Shown here: positions 28,866-37,110 of the stretch, piece by piece
Position numbering within the stretch: position 1 is the stretch's first letter
Layout of the letters: each line of letters begins with the position of its first letter
Assembly (NCBI GenBank): GCA_028687755.1
Contig: JAQTZL010000007.1
Span: 41,553-105,552 of the forward strand
Reading direction: 5' to 3'
Length of the DNA: 64,000 nt
From: Candidatus Nanopelagicales bacterium
GTDB lineage: Bacteria > Actinomycetota > Actinomycetes > S36-B12
The notes under the pieces: generated by a model
Database searches by the model: none
The model's input: the letters and a program-made list of their open reading frames with translations, nothing else
Told to the model about the DNA's origin: nothing
Position numbers and translations under genes: made by a program

Positions 28866-29702
28866 TTATGCGGTTGGTGCCTGCGTTGCAGCCTCAGCTG
28901 CGTCTACGGCTGCTGCAGCTTCGGTAGCTGCTGCTTCTGCGCCAGCAAGAAGTTCGCGCTCCCACTCAGCAAGAGGCTCTACTGCAGCCTCGGTGTTACC
29001 GCTGGCGCGATTAGCGCGAGCCAACAGGCCTTCTGCGACTGCGTCGGCAATGACGCGAGTCAACAAAGCAACTGAGCGGATTGCATCGTCGTTCCCTGGG
29101 ATTGGGTAATCAACTTCGTCTGGATCACAGTTGGTGTCGAGCATTGCGATAACTGGGATACCAAGCTTGTGCGCTTCGCCAACAGCGATGTGCTCCTTCT
29201 TGGTGTCAACAACCCAAAGTGCTGATGGGGTCTTGCCCATTTCACGGATGCCACCAAGGGTCTTTGAGAGCTTGTCCTTCTCGCGACGCATCATGAGAAG
29301 TTCCTTCTTGGTGAAACCTGAGCCAGCAACCTTGTGCAGGTCCATGGTCTCAAGTTCCTTCAAGCGCTGAATTCGCTTTGACACGGTTTGGAAGTTGGTG
29401 AGCATGCCACCCAACCAACGCTCGTTGACATATGGCATGCCCACGCGAGTTGCTTGTTCAGCAATTGCATCGTGACCCTGCTTCTTGGTGCCAACGAACA
29501 TGATGGTTCCACCGTGAGCAACGGTTTCCTTCACGTATTCGTAAGCAGCATCAATGAAGCCAAGTGACTGCTGCAAGTCAATAATGTAGATGCCATTACG
29601 TTCAGTCAGAATGAAACGCTTCATCTTTGGATTCCAACGACGGGTCTGATGCCCGAAGTGAACGCCGCTATCAAGTAGCTGGCGCATGGTTACAACTGCC
29701 AT
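28866..29702 (-). CDS. rpsB: 30S ribosomal protein S2
   Basis: S2 is a 30S protein needed for S1 binding. The 278-residue protein starts [20 protein letters not shown] and has the S2 signatures [35 protein letters not shown] and [14 protein letters not shown]. The globular part ends near residue 235; the remaining 40 or so residues form an Ala/Glu-rich tail. AGGAG lies 7 bp before the ATG. It heads the rpsB-tsf-pyrH-frr-cdsA-rlmN unit, behind a long structured leader. Confidence 0.97.
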   Translation of the reverse strand: MAVVTMRQLLDSGVHFGHQTRRWNPKMKRFILTERNGIYIIDLQQSLGFIDAAYEYVKETVAHGGTIMFVGTKKQGHDAIAEQATRVGMPYVNERWLGGMLTNFQTVSKRIQRLKELETMDLHKVAGSGFTKKELLMMRREKDKLSKTLGGIREMGKTPSALWVVDTKKEHIAVGEAHKLGIPVIAMLDTNCDPDEVDYPIPGNDDAIRSVALLTRVIADAVAEGLLARANRASGNTEAAVEPLAEWERELLAGAEAAATEAAAAVDAAEAATQAPTA

Positions 29703-29875
29703 GACGGCACTCCTTTAGCGCGCAAGCTTTCGCTTACGCATCGGTTCTTGGCTCAAGCCGGTTGGCTTTTGCCCCTGACGATCCACCGACCTGCACCTAC
29801 CGAAGTAGGACCGAGCAGGACGTCTGCACCACTGGGTGCAGCACGGGATCGTGCGAATTCCTCATTGCTGAGGTG
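29703..29875 (-). promoter_or_regulatory. Structured 5' leader of rpsB (candidate autoregulatory RNA)
   Basis: The 170-nt region before rpsB holds several tight hairpins (plus-strand coordinates): 29720-29739 (8-bp stem with one wobble, GAAA tetraloop in the transcript), 29796-29809 (CCTAC/GTAGG with a TTCG loop in the transcript), 29824-29841 (CTGCACC/GGTGCAG, 7 bp) and 29841-29854 (GCACG/CGTGC). GNRA and UUCG loops are hallmarks of real RNA structure. A role in feedback control by S2 is a reasonable inference because rpsB leaders do this in other bacteria. I do not recognise a described family. Confidence 0.5.
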
Positions 29876-29880
29876 GATTC

Positions 29881-29886
29881 ATTCTA
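29881..29886 (-). promoter_or_regulatory. Likely -10 element of the rpsB promoter
   Basis: The minus strand reads TAGAAT here, 5 of 6 matches to TATAAT. It would give a transcript start near 29874, just before the hairpins of the rpsB leader. No good -35 hexamer is seen 16-18 bp further upstream, which could mean activator dependence. A 10-bp direct repeat lies just upstream at 29906-29915 and 29936-29945. Confidence 0.4.
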
Positions 29887-29905
29887 GGGCCTGGTGCCCC
29901 ATGCT

Positions 29906-29945
29906 CCATCCACAGGCTGGAGTGCCCCTGGGTTGCCATCCACAG
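29906..29945 (-). repeat. 10-bp direct repeat CTGTGGATGG upstream of rpsB promoter
   Basis: CCATCCACAG occurs at 29906-29915 and again at 29936-29945 (CTGTGGATGG on the minus strand). The copies are exactly 30 bp apart start to start, close to three helical turns. They lie about 30-70 bp upstream of the predicted rpsB start point and just before the M23-like gene on the other strand. They could be protein-binding sites on one face of the DNA. Chance recurrence cannot be excluded. Confidence 0.4.
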
Positions 29946-29994
29946 ATTGGGTTTCGAGGTGGATTGAGGCCCAATTCAGGCGCAGGATCAACAG

Positions 29995-30441
29995 ATGAAT
30001 CTCATCGCGGTGGCACTGGCGACTGCCACCTGGCTAGCACCCATCCCTGACGCCTTGGTTGAGCAGGATTTCGATCCCCCAACCAAGGCGTGGGGTGCTG
30101 GTCATCGTGGGGTGGATTTTGAAGCCGATCCAGGCACCGAGGTCTTGGCCATCGGCGCTGGCACCGTCACCTTCGTCGGGGAAATTGCCGGAAAGTCCGT
30201 GGTGGTCGTGGAGCACGCAACCCTTGGCCTTCGTTCCACCTATGAGCCGGTGATCGCAATCGTTGAAGTTGGTCAGGTGGTCGCGGCCGGCGATCCTCTT
30301 GGCGAAACAGCGGAAATTGGCGGACATTGCGCAGGCCACTGCTTGCACCTAGGACTCAAAGGGCCGGGCAAGAGTGATTACCGCAACCCCTTGTCGGTCA
30401 TCCACCGCGGCCTCGCGGTCTTGAAGGCACCCACGGTCTAG
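29995..30441 (+). CDS. M23/LytM-like peptidase domain protein, probably secreted
   Basis: A 148-residue protein. A short hydrophobic N-terminus (NLIAVALATATWLA) probably acts as a signal, followed by a single LytM/peptidase M23 domain. The first zinc-ligand motif is present (GHRGVDF, His37 and Asp41). The second, normally His-x-His, reads C116-L-H118, so the first His is replaced by Cys. It may be a regulator rather than a hydrolase. AGGA lies 8-9 bp before the ATG. Divergent from rpsB and convergent with xerC, sharing a CTAG stop (30438-30441). Confidence 0.82.
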   Translation: MNLIAVALATATWLAPIPDALVEQDFDPPTKAWGAGHRGVDFEADPGTEVLAIGAGTVTFVGEIAGKSVVVVEHATLGLRSTYEPVIAIVEVGQVVAAGDPLGETAEIGGHCAGHCLHLGLKGPGKSDYRNPLSVIHRGLAVLKAPTV

Positions 30442-31373
30442 TTGTCAGCAGCTCTTGGATGCGCCTGATCAAAAGCCGTGCGTAAGCGATCAACGGACAC
30501 GTGGGTATAGCGCTGAGTGGTTGCTAATGACGCATGCCCGAGTAATTCTTGAACTGCCCGCAAATCCGCTCCACCTTCAAGAACGTGAGTTGCAGCCGAA
30601 TGGCGCAGACCATGCGGAGCCAATGTGGGCACATCTGCCGAACCGGTGAGTCGCACGACAACCATCCGGGCAGTACGAGGATCTAGCCGAGCACCACGCA
30701 CGCCTATAAAGAACGCGTCACCAGATTGTTCTTGCACCAAGTTTTTTCGCGCTGAATTCCACGCAACGAGTGCTACTTGGGCTGGAATTCCAAAAGGTAC
30801 AACGCGTTCTTTTCGTCCTTTGCCCAATACACGCAACGTGCGCGAACTCCACTGCACATCCTTGAGATCAAGTGAACACAGTTCAGAAACGCGAATTCCC
30901 GTTCCGTACAGCAATTCCAGAATTGCGCGATCGCGCACGGCCACTGGGTCACCCTCGGCGCTTAGCTCTGCTGCGAGATCCATTACTCGCGCTGCTTGAG
31001 CAACGTCTAACACCGTTGGCAGCTTCTGCTGCACCTGTGGACTTTTCAATCGTCGTCCAGGATCAATCTCAATGAGCCCTCGACGTTCACACCAAGAGGT
31101 GAATGCGCGAACCGATGCTGCTCTACGTGCGATGGTGCTGCGAGCATGGCCAGCCGCATGCTGCTCACCAAGCCAACTACGTAAGAGCGATAAGTCAATC
31201 TGGCTGACGTGTTCGCACTGATGCTTAGTCGCATAGCTCAACATGTCAGTCACGTCGGATGAATACGCCCTGACTGTGTGCTCACTGCGATCACGCTCCA
31301 ACGTCAGGAAGCGCACGAAGCCCTGCAATGCATCAGCTAATGCTGGCGCTATCGATTGATCTTCGGACTCCAT
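30438..31373 (-). CDS. xerC: Tyrosine recombinase XerC
   Basis: A site-specific recombinase that resolves chromosome dimers at dif, usually with XerD. The 311-residue protein has the N-terminal SAM-like core-binding domain (about 10-105) and the C-terminal catalytic domain with the Arg in YGTGIRVSELCSL (about 163), Lys in the GKGRKERVVP hairpin, HGLRHSAATH (about 253-262), LGHASLATTQRYTHV and the nucleophile Tyr289. The length and position next to dprA/comM match the chromosomal XerC of actinobacteria rather than a phage integrase. Confidence 0.93.
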   Translation of the reverse strand: MESEDQSIAPALADALQGFVRFLTLERDRSEHTVRAYSSDVTDMLSYATKHQCEHVSQIDLSLLRSWLGEQHAAGHARSTIARRAASVRAFTSWCERRGLIEIDPGRRLKSPQVQQKLPTVLDVAQAARVMDLAAELSAEGDPVAVRDRAILELLYGTGIRVSELCSLDLKDVQWSSRTLRVLGKGRKERVVPFGIPAQVALVAWNSARKNLVQEQSGDAFFIGVRGARLDPRTARMVVVRLTGSADVPTLAPHGLRHSAATHVLEGGADLRAVQELLGHASLATTQRYTHVSVDRLRTAFDQAHPRAADN

Positions 31374-31409
31374 GTGCCCATGGTGGCAAACGAATGGGCG
31401 TAGAGCGGC

Positions 31410-32501
31410 TCAGGCGCGCACAAGCCGCCACACTTGCGCGTCTTGGTACACGAATCCCCCCACTTCAAGGAAACTCAAGGCGCTCAATACCTCGCGCAGT
31501 GAAAGCCCGGTAGCAATCATGAGGTCTTCAGCTGATTTGCCTTTTCGTATCGGAACGGCATCTAGGACCTGTTGTTGCTCGAATGAAAGTCCATCCATTG
31601 GGCGCTGTTCAGTTTCTTGCACGATCAGTGCCGTCTGTTGATCGCCAAGCATCGCTGCGACTTCACTCCAGTCGGACGCCAGTATTGCTTTGCCGTCATT
31701 GATGAGTTGATGGCAACCTGCCGACATTGGCGAGGTGATCGCACCGGGGACAGCAAACAGCGGGCGATTCACTTCGTTGACGAAATTTGCTGTGGACGTG
31801 GTGCCCGAACGTAAACCAGCTTCAACCACAACTGTGCCGCGACTCAAGGCAGCAATAATGCGATTGCGCGATAAGAAACGTTGACGCAATGCGGGCGACC
31901 CTGGTGGTGATTCAGAGATCAACAAACCACTATCGGCTATTGAAGCCAACAGCGATTCATGGGCACGTGGATATGACACATCAACCCCGCACGCCAAGAC
32001 GCAAAGCGTGATGCCTTCAACAGAGAGCACTCCCTGATGCGCCGCACCATCAATACCCAGCGCGCCACCGGAAATCACCACCCATCCTTGATCACTGAAG
32101 CGCGCACTCCAGTCTCGAGCAATGAAATTTCCGTAGGGAGTACACAGGCGTGCACCAACAATGGAGATTGAACGCAGTGCAGCTAATCGCAAGTCGGGAG
32201 TGCCAACAACCCATAATGCGAAGGGGCGCTCATGTTTGAGGTCGTCGAGTTGGGTCGGCCATTCACTTGAATCGCGAAACACTAAACGTGCGCTAGTTCT
32301 ATCAAGTTCACGTAATGCGGCAGAGAAAGAAAAAGCTCGAAGCCTTGCTTGCAATCCTTCGGTGTCGCGCTTAGGAACTAATCCTCGGCGTATTGCCTCA
32401 ATACTTTCTATCGGCCCCACACGATCAATGAATAATTGGAGCTTCTCATCATGGGGTTCGATCACATGCGCCAGTACCAAGAGCGCTTCGTTGATGTCCA
32501 T
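31410..32501 (-). CDS. dprA: DNA processing protein DprA
   Basis: DprA loads RecA onto incoming single-stranded DNA during transformation. The 363-residue protein has an N-terminal helical region, the Rossmann-like DprA core (SIVGARLCTPYG near 115; SGGALGIDGAAHQGVL near 145; SRNRIIAALSRGTVVVEAGLRSGTTSTANF near 205-235) and a C-terminal winged helix (about 300-360; DAVPIRKGKSAEDLMIATGLSLREVLSAL). Its start overlaps the comM stop (TGATG). A dprA-comM pair suggests retained DNA uptake or processing ability. Confidence 0.94.
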   Translation of the reverse strand: MDINEALLVLAHVIEPHDEKLQLFIDRVGPIESIEAIRRGLVPKRDTEGLQARLRAFSFSAALRELDRTSARLVFRDSSEWPTQLDDLKHERPFALWVVGTPDLRLAALRSISIVGARLCTPYGNFIARDWSARFSDQGWVVISGGALGIDGAAHQGVLSVEGITLCVLACGVDVSYPRAHESLLASIADSGLLISESPPGSPALRQRFLSRNRIIAALSRGTVVVEAGLRSGTTSTANFVNEVNRPLFAVPGAITSPMSAGCHQLINDGKAILASDWSEVAAMLGDQQTALIVQETEQRPMDGLSFEQQQVLDAVPIRKGKSAEDLMIATGLSLREVLSALSFLEVGGFVYQDAQVWRLVRA

Positions 32502-34015
32502 CAGTCAAAACTTTCCCCGCGCAGGGATAGCGCAAGTGCAATGTGCTCAGCTTGAATCTCTTCCACTCCATCAAGATCCGCGAGCGTCCAGGACATTCGT
32601 AAAACTCGGTCACTACCCCTCGGGTTAAGTCCAGCATTTTCAGCATCAGTCAGCAAATCCATCGCCTTGCCAGAAGGCGCATAACGCGTGCGCAAAGCAT
32701 TGCCATGAGCTTGTGCATTCAGCACCCACGATTCACCACTCCATCGTTTAGCTGAACGTTCACGAGCCATCCGCACCCGTTGAGCGATTACTTCACTACT
32801 TTCAACCTCACGCACACGCATATGTGCCTTTGTTGGCCTTGAAAGCGTCAATCGAATATCGATGCGATCCATAAGCGGCCCTGACAACTTTTGCATGTAT
32901 CTACGTTTCGACGCAGAGTCACATTTACAGTTGCTCCCTGTTCCTGTGGCTTTGCCACATGGACACGGATTGGCTGCAAGGAGTAGTTGAAACTGTGCGG
33001 GTGCGACGACGACTTGGCCTACGCGCATCAATGAAAGCGTGCCCAACTCCAACGGTTGCCTCATACCTTCAAGACAAGGCCGCGCAAATTCTGGAGCTTC
33101 ATCGAGAAAGAGCACACCGTGATTAGCCAAACTCAACGCACCTGGCTGTAACACCCCGCCGCGCACCGATCCGACCATCGCTCCCGCTGAAATGGAATGG
33201 TGCGGAGCGACTAACGGTGGTCGCCGAATTAAACCTTGACCCTGACCTATGCGCCCAGCAAGCGAATGCAATGACGTGACATCGAGCGCTTGCTGATGCG
33301 TGAGATCAGGAAGAATGCTGACGAATCGTTGAGCCAGCATGGTTTTACCAACGCCGGGCTCACCAATCATCGCAAGGTGGTGACCACCTGCAGCAGCAAC
33401 TTCAAGAGCGAACCGTGATTGTTCATGCCCGCGCACTTCATCAAAATTGCCGAGCTGATTTAGGACAGTGCAGCTGTCTGCAACGTGTACGTGAACGCCA
33501 ACATCTTTGCCCGCAAGCACCTGAGCAACATGTTGCAGATTTCGCACGGCAACGACTTCGAGCCCTTCGATCTCACATAATTCCCGAGCATTTTCCACAC
33601 TGGCCATGATGCGTGTGACACCGTGTCGATGAGCAGCGATACCCACAGCTAGCGCACCTGAGACAGGTTTGATGACGCCGTCAAGCCCCAGCTCCCCTAC
33701 GAACGAGCTCTCTAGACCCCCTGCGGGTAACTGACCTGAAGCTACGAGAATCCCCACGGCAATCGGGAGATCTAAGGAAGTTCCCGTTTTAGGTAGATCG
33801 GCAGGGCTCAGACCAATAGTGATTCGCGAATTTGGCCATGTGAATCCTGAATTAACAATCGCGGATCGCGCGCGCCAGCGCGACTCAGCAACAGAGGCTT
33901 GCGCCAGCCCGACAACACCAACCGTAGGCAATCCTTGTGCGACGTCAACCTCAACTCGCACCATCACTCCACTGACGCCTGAGGGGACTGCACCCCACAC
34001 TTGAGCCAGGCTCAT
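32501..34015 (-). CDS. comM: YifB/ComM family Mg-chelatase-like AAA ATPase
   Basis: A hexameric helicase-like AAA+ protein; in Vibrio ComM promotes branch migration during natural transformation. The 504-residue protein has the N-terminal ChlI-like domain (VEVDVAQGLPTVGVVGLAQ), Walker A GEPGVGKTMLAQR (about 217-229), Walker B/sensor GVLFLDEAPEFARP, a CPCG-containing zinc-like segment (ANPCPCGK...CKCD, about 350-368) and the C-terminal domain with NPRGSDRVLRMSWTLADLDG. The start overlaps yraN by 4 bp, and the gene couples to dprA. Confidence 0.94.
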   Translation of the reverse strand: MSLAQVWGAVPSGVSGVMVRVEVDVAQGLPTVGVVGLAQASVAESRWRARSAIVNSGFTWPNSRITIGLSPADLPKTGTSLDLPIAVGILVASGQLPAGGLESSFVGELGLDGVIKPVSGALAVGIAAHRHGVTRIMASVENARELCEIEGLEVVAVRNLQHVAQVLAGKDVGVHVHVADSCTVLNQLGNFDEVRGHEQSRFALEVAAAGGHHLAMIGEPGVGKTMLAQRFVSILPDLTHQQALDVTSLHSLAGRIGQGQGLIRRPPLVAPHHSISAGAMVGSVRGGVLQPGALSLANHGVLFLDEAPEFARPCLEGMRQPLELGTLSLMRVGQVVVAPAQFQLLLAANPCPCGKATGTGSNCKCDSASKRRYMQKLSGPLMDRIDIRLTLSRPTKAHMRVREVESSEVIAQRVRMARERSAKRWSGESWVLNAQAHGNALRTRYAPSGKAMDLLTDAENAGLNPRGSDRVLRMSWTLADLDGVEEIQAEHIALALSLRGESFD

Positions 34016-34368
34016 GACAAATTCCGTAGATGCTCAACTACTGGGCCACCCCAGGCAGGTTGCGTGACACTCACTAAATCGATTCGTACATCAGGGATGT
34101 ACACATGGTGCGCCTCCAGCCATCGATAGGCCAAACCACGAAGCCGCCGTAACTTACGAGGAGTGATGGCTTCTGCCGGCGTACCGATCTGATTGGAGCT
34201 GCGGGTTTTCACTTCACAAATAACTAAAGTGCCTGCATCTCTGGCCACGATGTCGATCTCGCCTGCGTTGCATCGCCAATTGCGTTCCAAGATGTGCATG
34301 CCTGCCTGCAGTAAGAACTGCTCAGCAAGGTCTTCGCCATATTTGCCTAAAGCTTGATTTCGTCGCAT
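34012..34368 (-). CDS. yraN: YraN family putative endonuclease (UPF0102)
   Basis: A 118-residue protein of the restriction-endonuclease-like fold. Motif residues are visible: GEDLAEQFL near 9, NWRCNAGEIDIVARD (Glu and Asp, about 32-46) and VICEVKTRSS (Glu-x-Lys, about 50-59). I choose ATG 34368 because GGGAGG lies 5 bp upstream; a TTG 15 bp further up is less likely. Members are encoded beside dprA/comM and rnhB in many bacteria, suggesting a DNA-processing role that is not well defined. Confidence 0.9.
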   Translation of the reverse strand: MRRNQALGKYGEDLAEQFLLQAGMHILERNWRCNAGEIDIVARDAGTLVICEVKTRSSNQIGTPAEAITPRKLRRLRGLAYRWLEAHHVYIPDVRIDLVSVTQPAWGGPVVEHLRNLS

Positions 34369-34375
34369 GTCGACC

Positions 34376-34394
34376 TCCCACAACCAATGTGGGA
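34376..34394 (-). other. Hairpin masking the yraN ribosome binding site
   Basis: TCCCACA (34376-34382) and TGTGGGA (34388-34394) form a 7-bp stem with a 5-nt loop. On the yraN transcript the 3' arm includes the GGGA of the GGGAGG Shine-Dalgarno sequence, so the fold would hide the start of yraN. A second small hairpin (TGTGGA/TCCACA, 34431-34447) lies nearer rnhB. Possible translational control; the stems are short. Confidence 0.4.
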
Positions 34395-34468
34395 TAAAGG
34401 CACCCGAGTTGCCAACGACTCAAGTCAATCTGTGGACAGGATCCACAAACATCTAAGGCTGGGGATAA

Positions 34469-35137
34469 CTAGTGTTCACCCAGTCCAGGAAGCTTCCAAC
34501 TACGGCGATGTTCTGCGCAGGCTCCATGCTCACCTAGCGCCGCAATATGACCTGGTGATGCGTATCCCTTGTTGTCTTCCCAACCATAGGCAGGATGCTC
34601 ACTGGACAACTTCACCATGATCGAGTCTCGCTCAACTTTTGCCAGCACACTGGCTGCAGCAACGGATACACACGTTCGATCAGCTTTCACCTTTGTGATG
34701 ACAGGCGGAACATCGCTCAACACATCACTGCCTAATTCGAGAAAAGACGACTGCTCGGGTGGCGTAAACCAATCATGACTGCCATCAAGCAGCACAACAT
34801 CGGGTTCCACTGTTAATTGACGAAAGGCTCGATGACCAGCCAATCGCAAAGCGCCAATAATCCCGAAGTCATCAATTTCTTGAGGGCTTGCATGACCAAC
34901 TGCGCACTCAACAGCCCACTGCCGAATCTTGGGAATGAACGCATTGCGCACTGCCGGAGATAACTCTTTGCTGTCGCGAACACCTTGAAGTGAATTGCGT
35001 ACTGAACTATCAATAACGACGATGCCAACGCTCACCGGTCCAGCAAGCGAACCTCGGCCAACTTCATCTATTGCAGCAAGGCGGGTGTACCCATCTTTCA
35101 AAAGTCCACGTTCGACACGAAGAGTTGGGCCAGTCAT
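34469..35137 (-). CDS. rnhB: Ribonuclease HII
   Basis: Removes ribonucleotides and RNA primers from DNA. The 222-residue protein shows the RNase HII catalytic motif AAIDEVGRGSLAGPV (Asp-Glu, near residues 22-36), the second acidic residue in VVLLDGSHDW, KADRTCVSVAAASVLAKVERD (split: KADRTCVSVAAASV, LAKVERDSIM) and GYASPGH near the C-terminus. The length is normal. It lies 8 bp after the first lepB gene. Confidence 0.95.
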   Translation of the reverse strand: MTGPTLRVERGLLKDGYTRLAAIDEVGRGSLAGPVSVGIVVIDSSVRNSLQGVRDSKELSPAVRNAFIPKIRQWAVECAVGHASPQEIDDFGIIGALRLAGHRAFRQLTVEPDVVLLDGSHDWFTPPEQSSFLELGSDVLSDVPPVITKVKADRTCVSVAAASVLAKVERDSIMVKLSSEHPAYGWEDNKGYASPGHIAALGEHGACAEHRRSWKLPGLGEH

Positions 35138-35145
35138 CGAAAGCG

Positions 35146-35877
35146 CTATTGAGTCGAGATCGTAGTTTGGTTATTCAATGCGGGATTGCCAAAAGTTTCC
35201 GGAATCGGCAACGTGGTGAATCGATTGATTGGCCACAGCACGACAAATGCGCGACCTACAACGTTGTCAACTGGTACACCACCGCTGTTGACTTCAAGGT
35301 GATAACGCGAGTCACGCGAATTTCCACGGTTGTCGCCCATCACAAAGATTGAATCCTTGGGAACGGTGACATCGAACGGAATCTGATTGGTCGGCTGAAC
35401 AACATACGGTTCATCTAGCGGCACGTCATTCAACACAATTCGTTGTTGAGCGTCGCAGCACACCACGTGATCTCCAGCGATACCGATCGCACGCTTAACA
35501 AGATCACTGCCACTATCACTAGGGACTAGACCAATGAAGGTCATCAAGGTGTTGATCGTTCCCCGCAGACCCGTTGGGCCAGGTTCAGGAGCCCCGAGCC
35601 AGCCACCTGGATCGCGGAACACCACAACCTCGCCCCGCGAAATTGCGCCGAAGTGCGTCGTGATCTTGGAAGCAACGATGCGGTCGTTGGGCATCAATGT
35701 GTTTTCCATTGATTCACTCGGCACATAAAACGCCTGAACCAGAAATGCGCGCACAAGAGCCGACAAGACAAGAGCGCTCACCACGATGACGCCAAATTCA
35801 CGAACACCGGCAAGGAATCCAGACTTCTTAGATTCCCTGGGTGCTACTACATCATCAATCTGCTCGTCGGTGCTCAC
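35146..35877 (-). CDS. lepB: Signal peptidase I (first copy)
   Basis: Cleaves Sec and Tat signal peptides at the membrane. The 243-residue protein has a cytoplasmic N-terminus of about 25 residues, one membrane helix (about 25-48), the nucleophile Ser in PSESMENTL (about 54-62), the general base Lys in DLVKRAIGIAGDH (about 125-137) and the GDNRGNSRDSR box (about 195-205). The GTG start overlaps the stop of the paralogue upstream by 4 bp. Tandem lepB genes before rnhB occur in several actinobacteria. Confidence 0.94.
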   Translation of the reverse strand: MSTDEQIDDVVAPRESKKSGFLAGVREFGVIVVSALVLSALVRAFLVQAFYVPSESMENTLMPNDRIVASKITTHFGAISRGEVVVFRDPGGWLGAPEPGPTGLRGTINTLMTFIGLVPSDSGSDLVKRAIGIAGDHVVCCDAQQRIVLNDVPLDEPYVVQPTNQIPFDVTVPKDSIFVMGDNRGNSRDSRYHLEVNSGGVPVDNVVGRAFVVLWPINRFTTLPIPETFGNPALNNQTTISTQ

Positions 35878-36530
35878 TGAGCCACCTTTGCATACGAATC
35901 AGGGATTGCCACGCTGCCCCAGTGAGCCGGTGGCCACACAACGGCCATCACTCGACCTACAACCTTTGACGTTGACACCATTCCACCACCCGGATCACCG
36001 AGGTGGGCACGCGAATCAGCACTGTTTGACCGGTGGTCACCCATCACCCAAAGCTTGCTTTCAGGAACGACGGCATCGAAGGCGACAGCACTGGGCACAT
36101 CACCTGGAAACAGATAAGGCTCCTCTAGTGGCTTTCCATTAATGAGCAACCTGCCTTGAACGTCACAACACTGCACATGGTCGCCAGCAACACCCACAAC
36201 ACGCTTCACAAAATCGCTGCCATCGGGTGACACCACACCCAGTGCCTGACCAAGATTGACGAACAAAGCCGAAAGTGGATCGCGAGTTGGAACTGAACTT
36301 GCCGGCACGAATGAATCTGTTCCGTCAAAGACCACAACATCGCCCCGCTCAATTGGGCGCGAGTGATAAACCAAACGATTCACAACAACGCGATCACCAA
36401 TATTGAGCGTGTTCTCCATCGATCCCGATGGAATTGAAAATGGTTTCGCAATAAATGCGGAAACAAGTAATACCAATGCAACCGCACCCAACAGGGTCAG
36501 TGGCAGATCCCACCGAGAATGTTTGGGCAC
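35874..36530 (-). CDS. lepB: Signal peptidase I (second, paralogous copy)
   Basis: Paralogue of the adjacent lepB. From GTG 36530 the protein has 218 residues: a short basic N-terminus, one membrane helix (about 8-30), the catalytic Ser in PSGSMENTL, the Lys in DFVKRVVGVAGDH, and GDHRSNSADSRAH. An open frame extends to 36647, but that part lies over the end of rplS and I find no start or binding site there. GAGGA within the end of rplS is about 14 bp before the GTG, so the start is uncertain. Only the first transmembrane segment is evident. Confidence 0.9.
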   Translation of the reverse strand: MPKHSRWDLPLTLLGAVALVLLVSAFIAKPFSIPSGSMENTLNIGDRVVVNRLVYHSRPIERGDVVVFDGTDSFVPASSVPTRDPLSALFVNLGQALGVVSPDGSDFVKRVVGVAGDHVQCCDVQGRLLINGKPLEEPYLFPGDVPSAVAFDAVVPESKLWVMGDHRSNSADSRAHLGDPGGGMVSTSKVVGRVMAVVWPPAHWGSVAIPDSYAKVAQ

Positions 36531-36540
36531 AGCGCGAGGA

Positions 36541-36915
36541 CTAGTCCTCTGACTTGGTAGGTGCGTTGTCGCGCTTCTCGCGGATCTTGGCCTTCTTGCC
36601 ACGAAGATCGCGGAGGTAGTAAAGCTTGGCGCGACGCACATCGCCACGGCTCACCACTTCGATCTTTTCAATGATCGGAGTGTGCAGTGGGAACTTACGC
36701 TCAACACCGGTGCCGTATGACACCTTGCGGACCGTGAAAGTCTCGCCGATTCCTGAACCAGAAATGCCGATCACAACGCCCTGGAAAAGCTGGACACGAG
36801 TCTTATTGCCTTCAACGACCTTGACGTGCACCTTGAGGGTGTCGCCGGCGCGAAATGCTGGGATGTCGGTGCGCAGGCTGGCTGCGTCAACAATGTCGAG
36901 CGTCTTCATGATCAT
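36541..36915 (-). CDS. rplS: 50S ribosomal protein L19
   Basis: L19 lies at the 30S-50S interface. The 124-residue protein has [20 protein letters not shown] (split: [28 protein letters not shown]), the signature [21 protein letters not shown] ([18 protein letters not shown]) and [22 protein letters not shown] basic C-terminus. The ATG at 36915 has AGGA 5 bp upstream; a second ATG 6 bp in is also possible. It is separated from its usual partner trmD by the pgm gene on the other strand. Confidence 0.97.
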   Translation of the reverse strand: MIMKTLDIVDAASLRTDIPAFRAGDTLKVHVKVVEGNKTRVQLFQGVVIGISGSGIGETFTVRKVSYGTGVERKFPLHTPIIEKIEVVSRGDVRRAKLYYLRDLRGKKAKIREKRDNAPTKSED

Positions 36916-37110
36916 TCACTTCCTGCAGGAGCCACAGGTCTCCCACGGTGGGGTTAGAGGAAATTGCTACCCATGCATCCGAGTCCCCTGTGGCAGAGCA
37001 CCGGCGCGGTGGGCTCCAGAAGTGTGCCACAACTGGGCTCCAGACCCCAACTCGCCTCACGGCTTGGCCCCTTGCAAGGCTAGGGCCCATCACTCATTGA
37101 GGGGAATGCC
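36916..37110. promoter_or_regulatory. Divergent rplS/pgm promoter region
   Basis: The 195-bp gap carries the leader of rplS (minus) and the promoter of pgm (plus). GGGCTCCAGA occurs twice as a direct repeat (37011-37020 and 37035-37044). The rplS side contains short stem-loops (for example GGAG/CTCC near 36928-36943) that could be part of a ribosomal protein leader. GAGGGG at 37099-37104 is the pgm ribosome binding site. No convincing -10/-35 pair is seen for either gene. Confidence 0.35.

Noticed and set aside
28348..29109. Long plus-strand open frame (253 codons) opposite tsf and rpsB
   Set aside because: Ala/Ser-rich shadow of two conserved genes, running across their intergenic hairpin. 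No recognisable domain and no start signal.
29906..29945. DnaA boxes (TCCACA-containing repeats)
   Set aside because: Both copies read CCATCCACA rather than TTATCCACA, only two are present, and neither dnaA nor dnaN is nearby. No other sign of an origin.
30438..31373. XerC gene as a phage or genomic-island integrase
   Set aside because: It sits in the conserved dprA-comM-rnhB neighbourhood, has chromosomal XerC motifs and length, and there is no attachment site, phage gene or tRNA nearby.
36531..36647. Longer start for the second lepB overlapping rplS
   Set aside because: The extra N-terminal part is the reading of rplS in another frame, and no family member begins like that.
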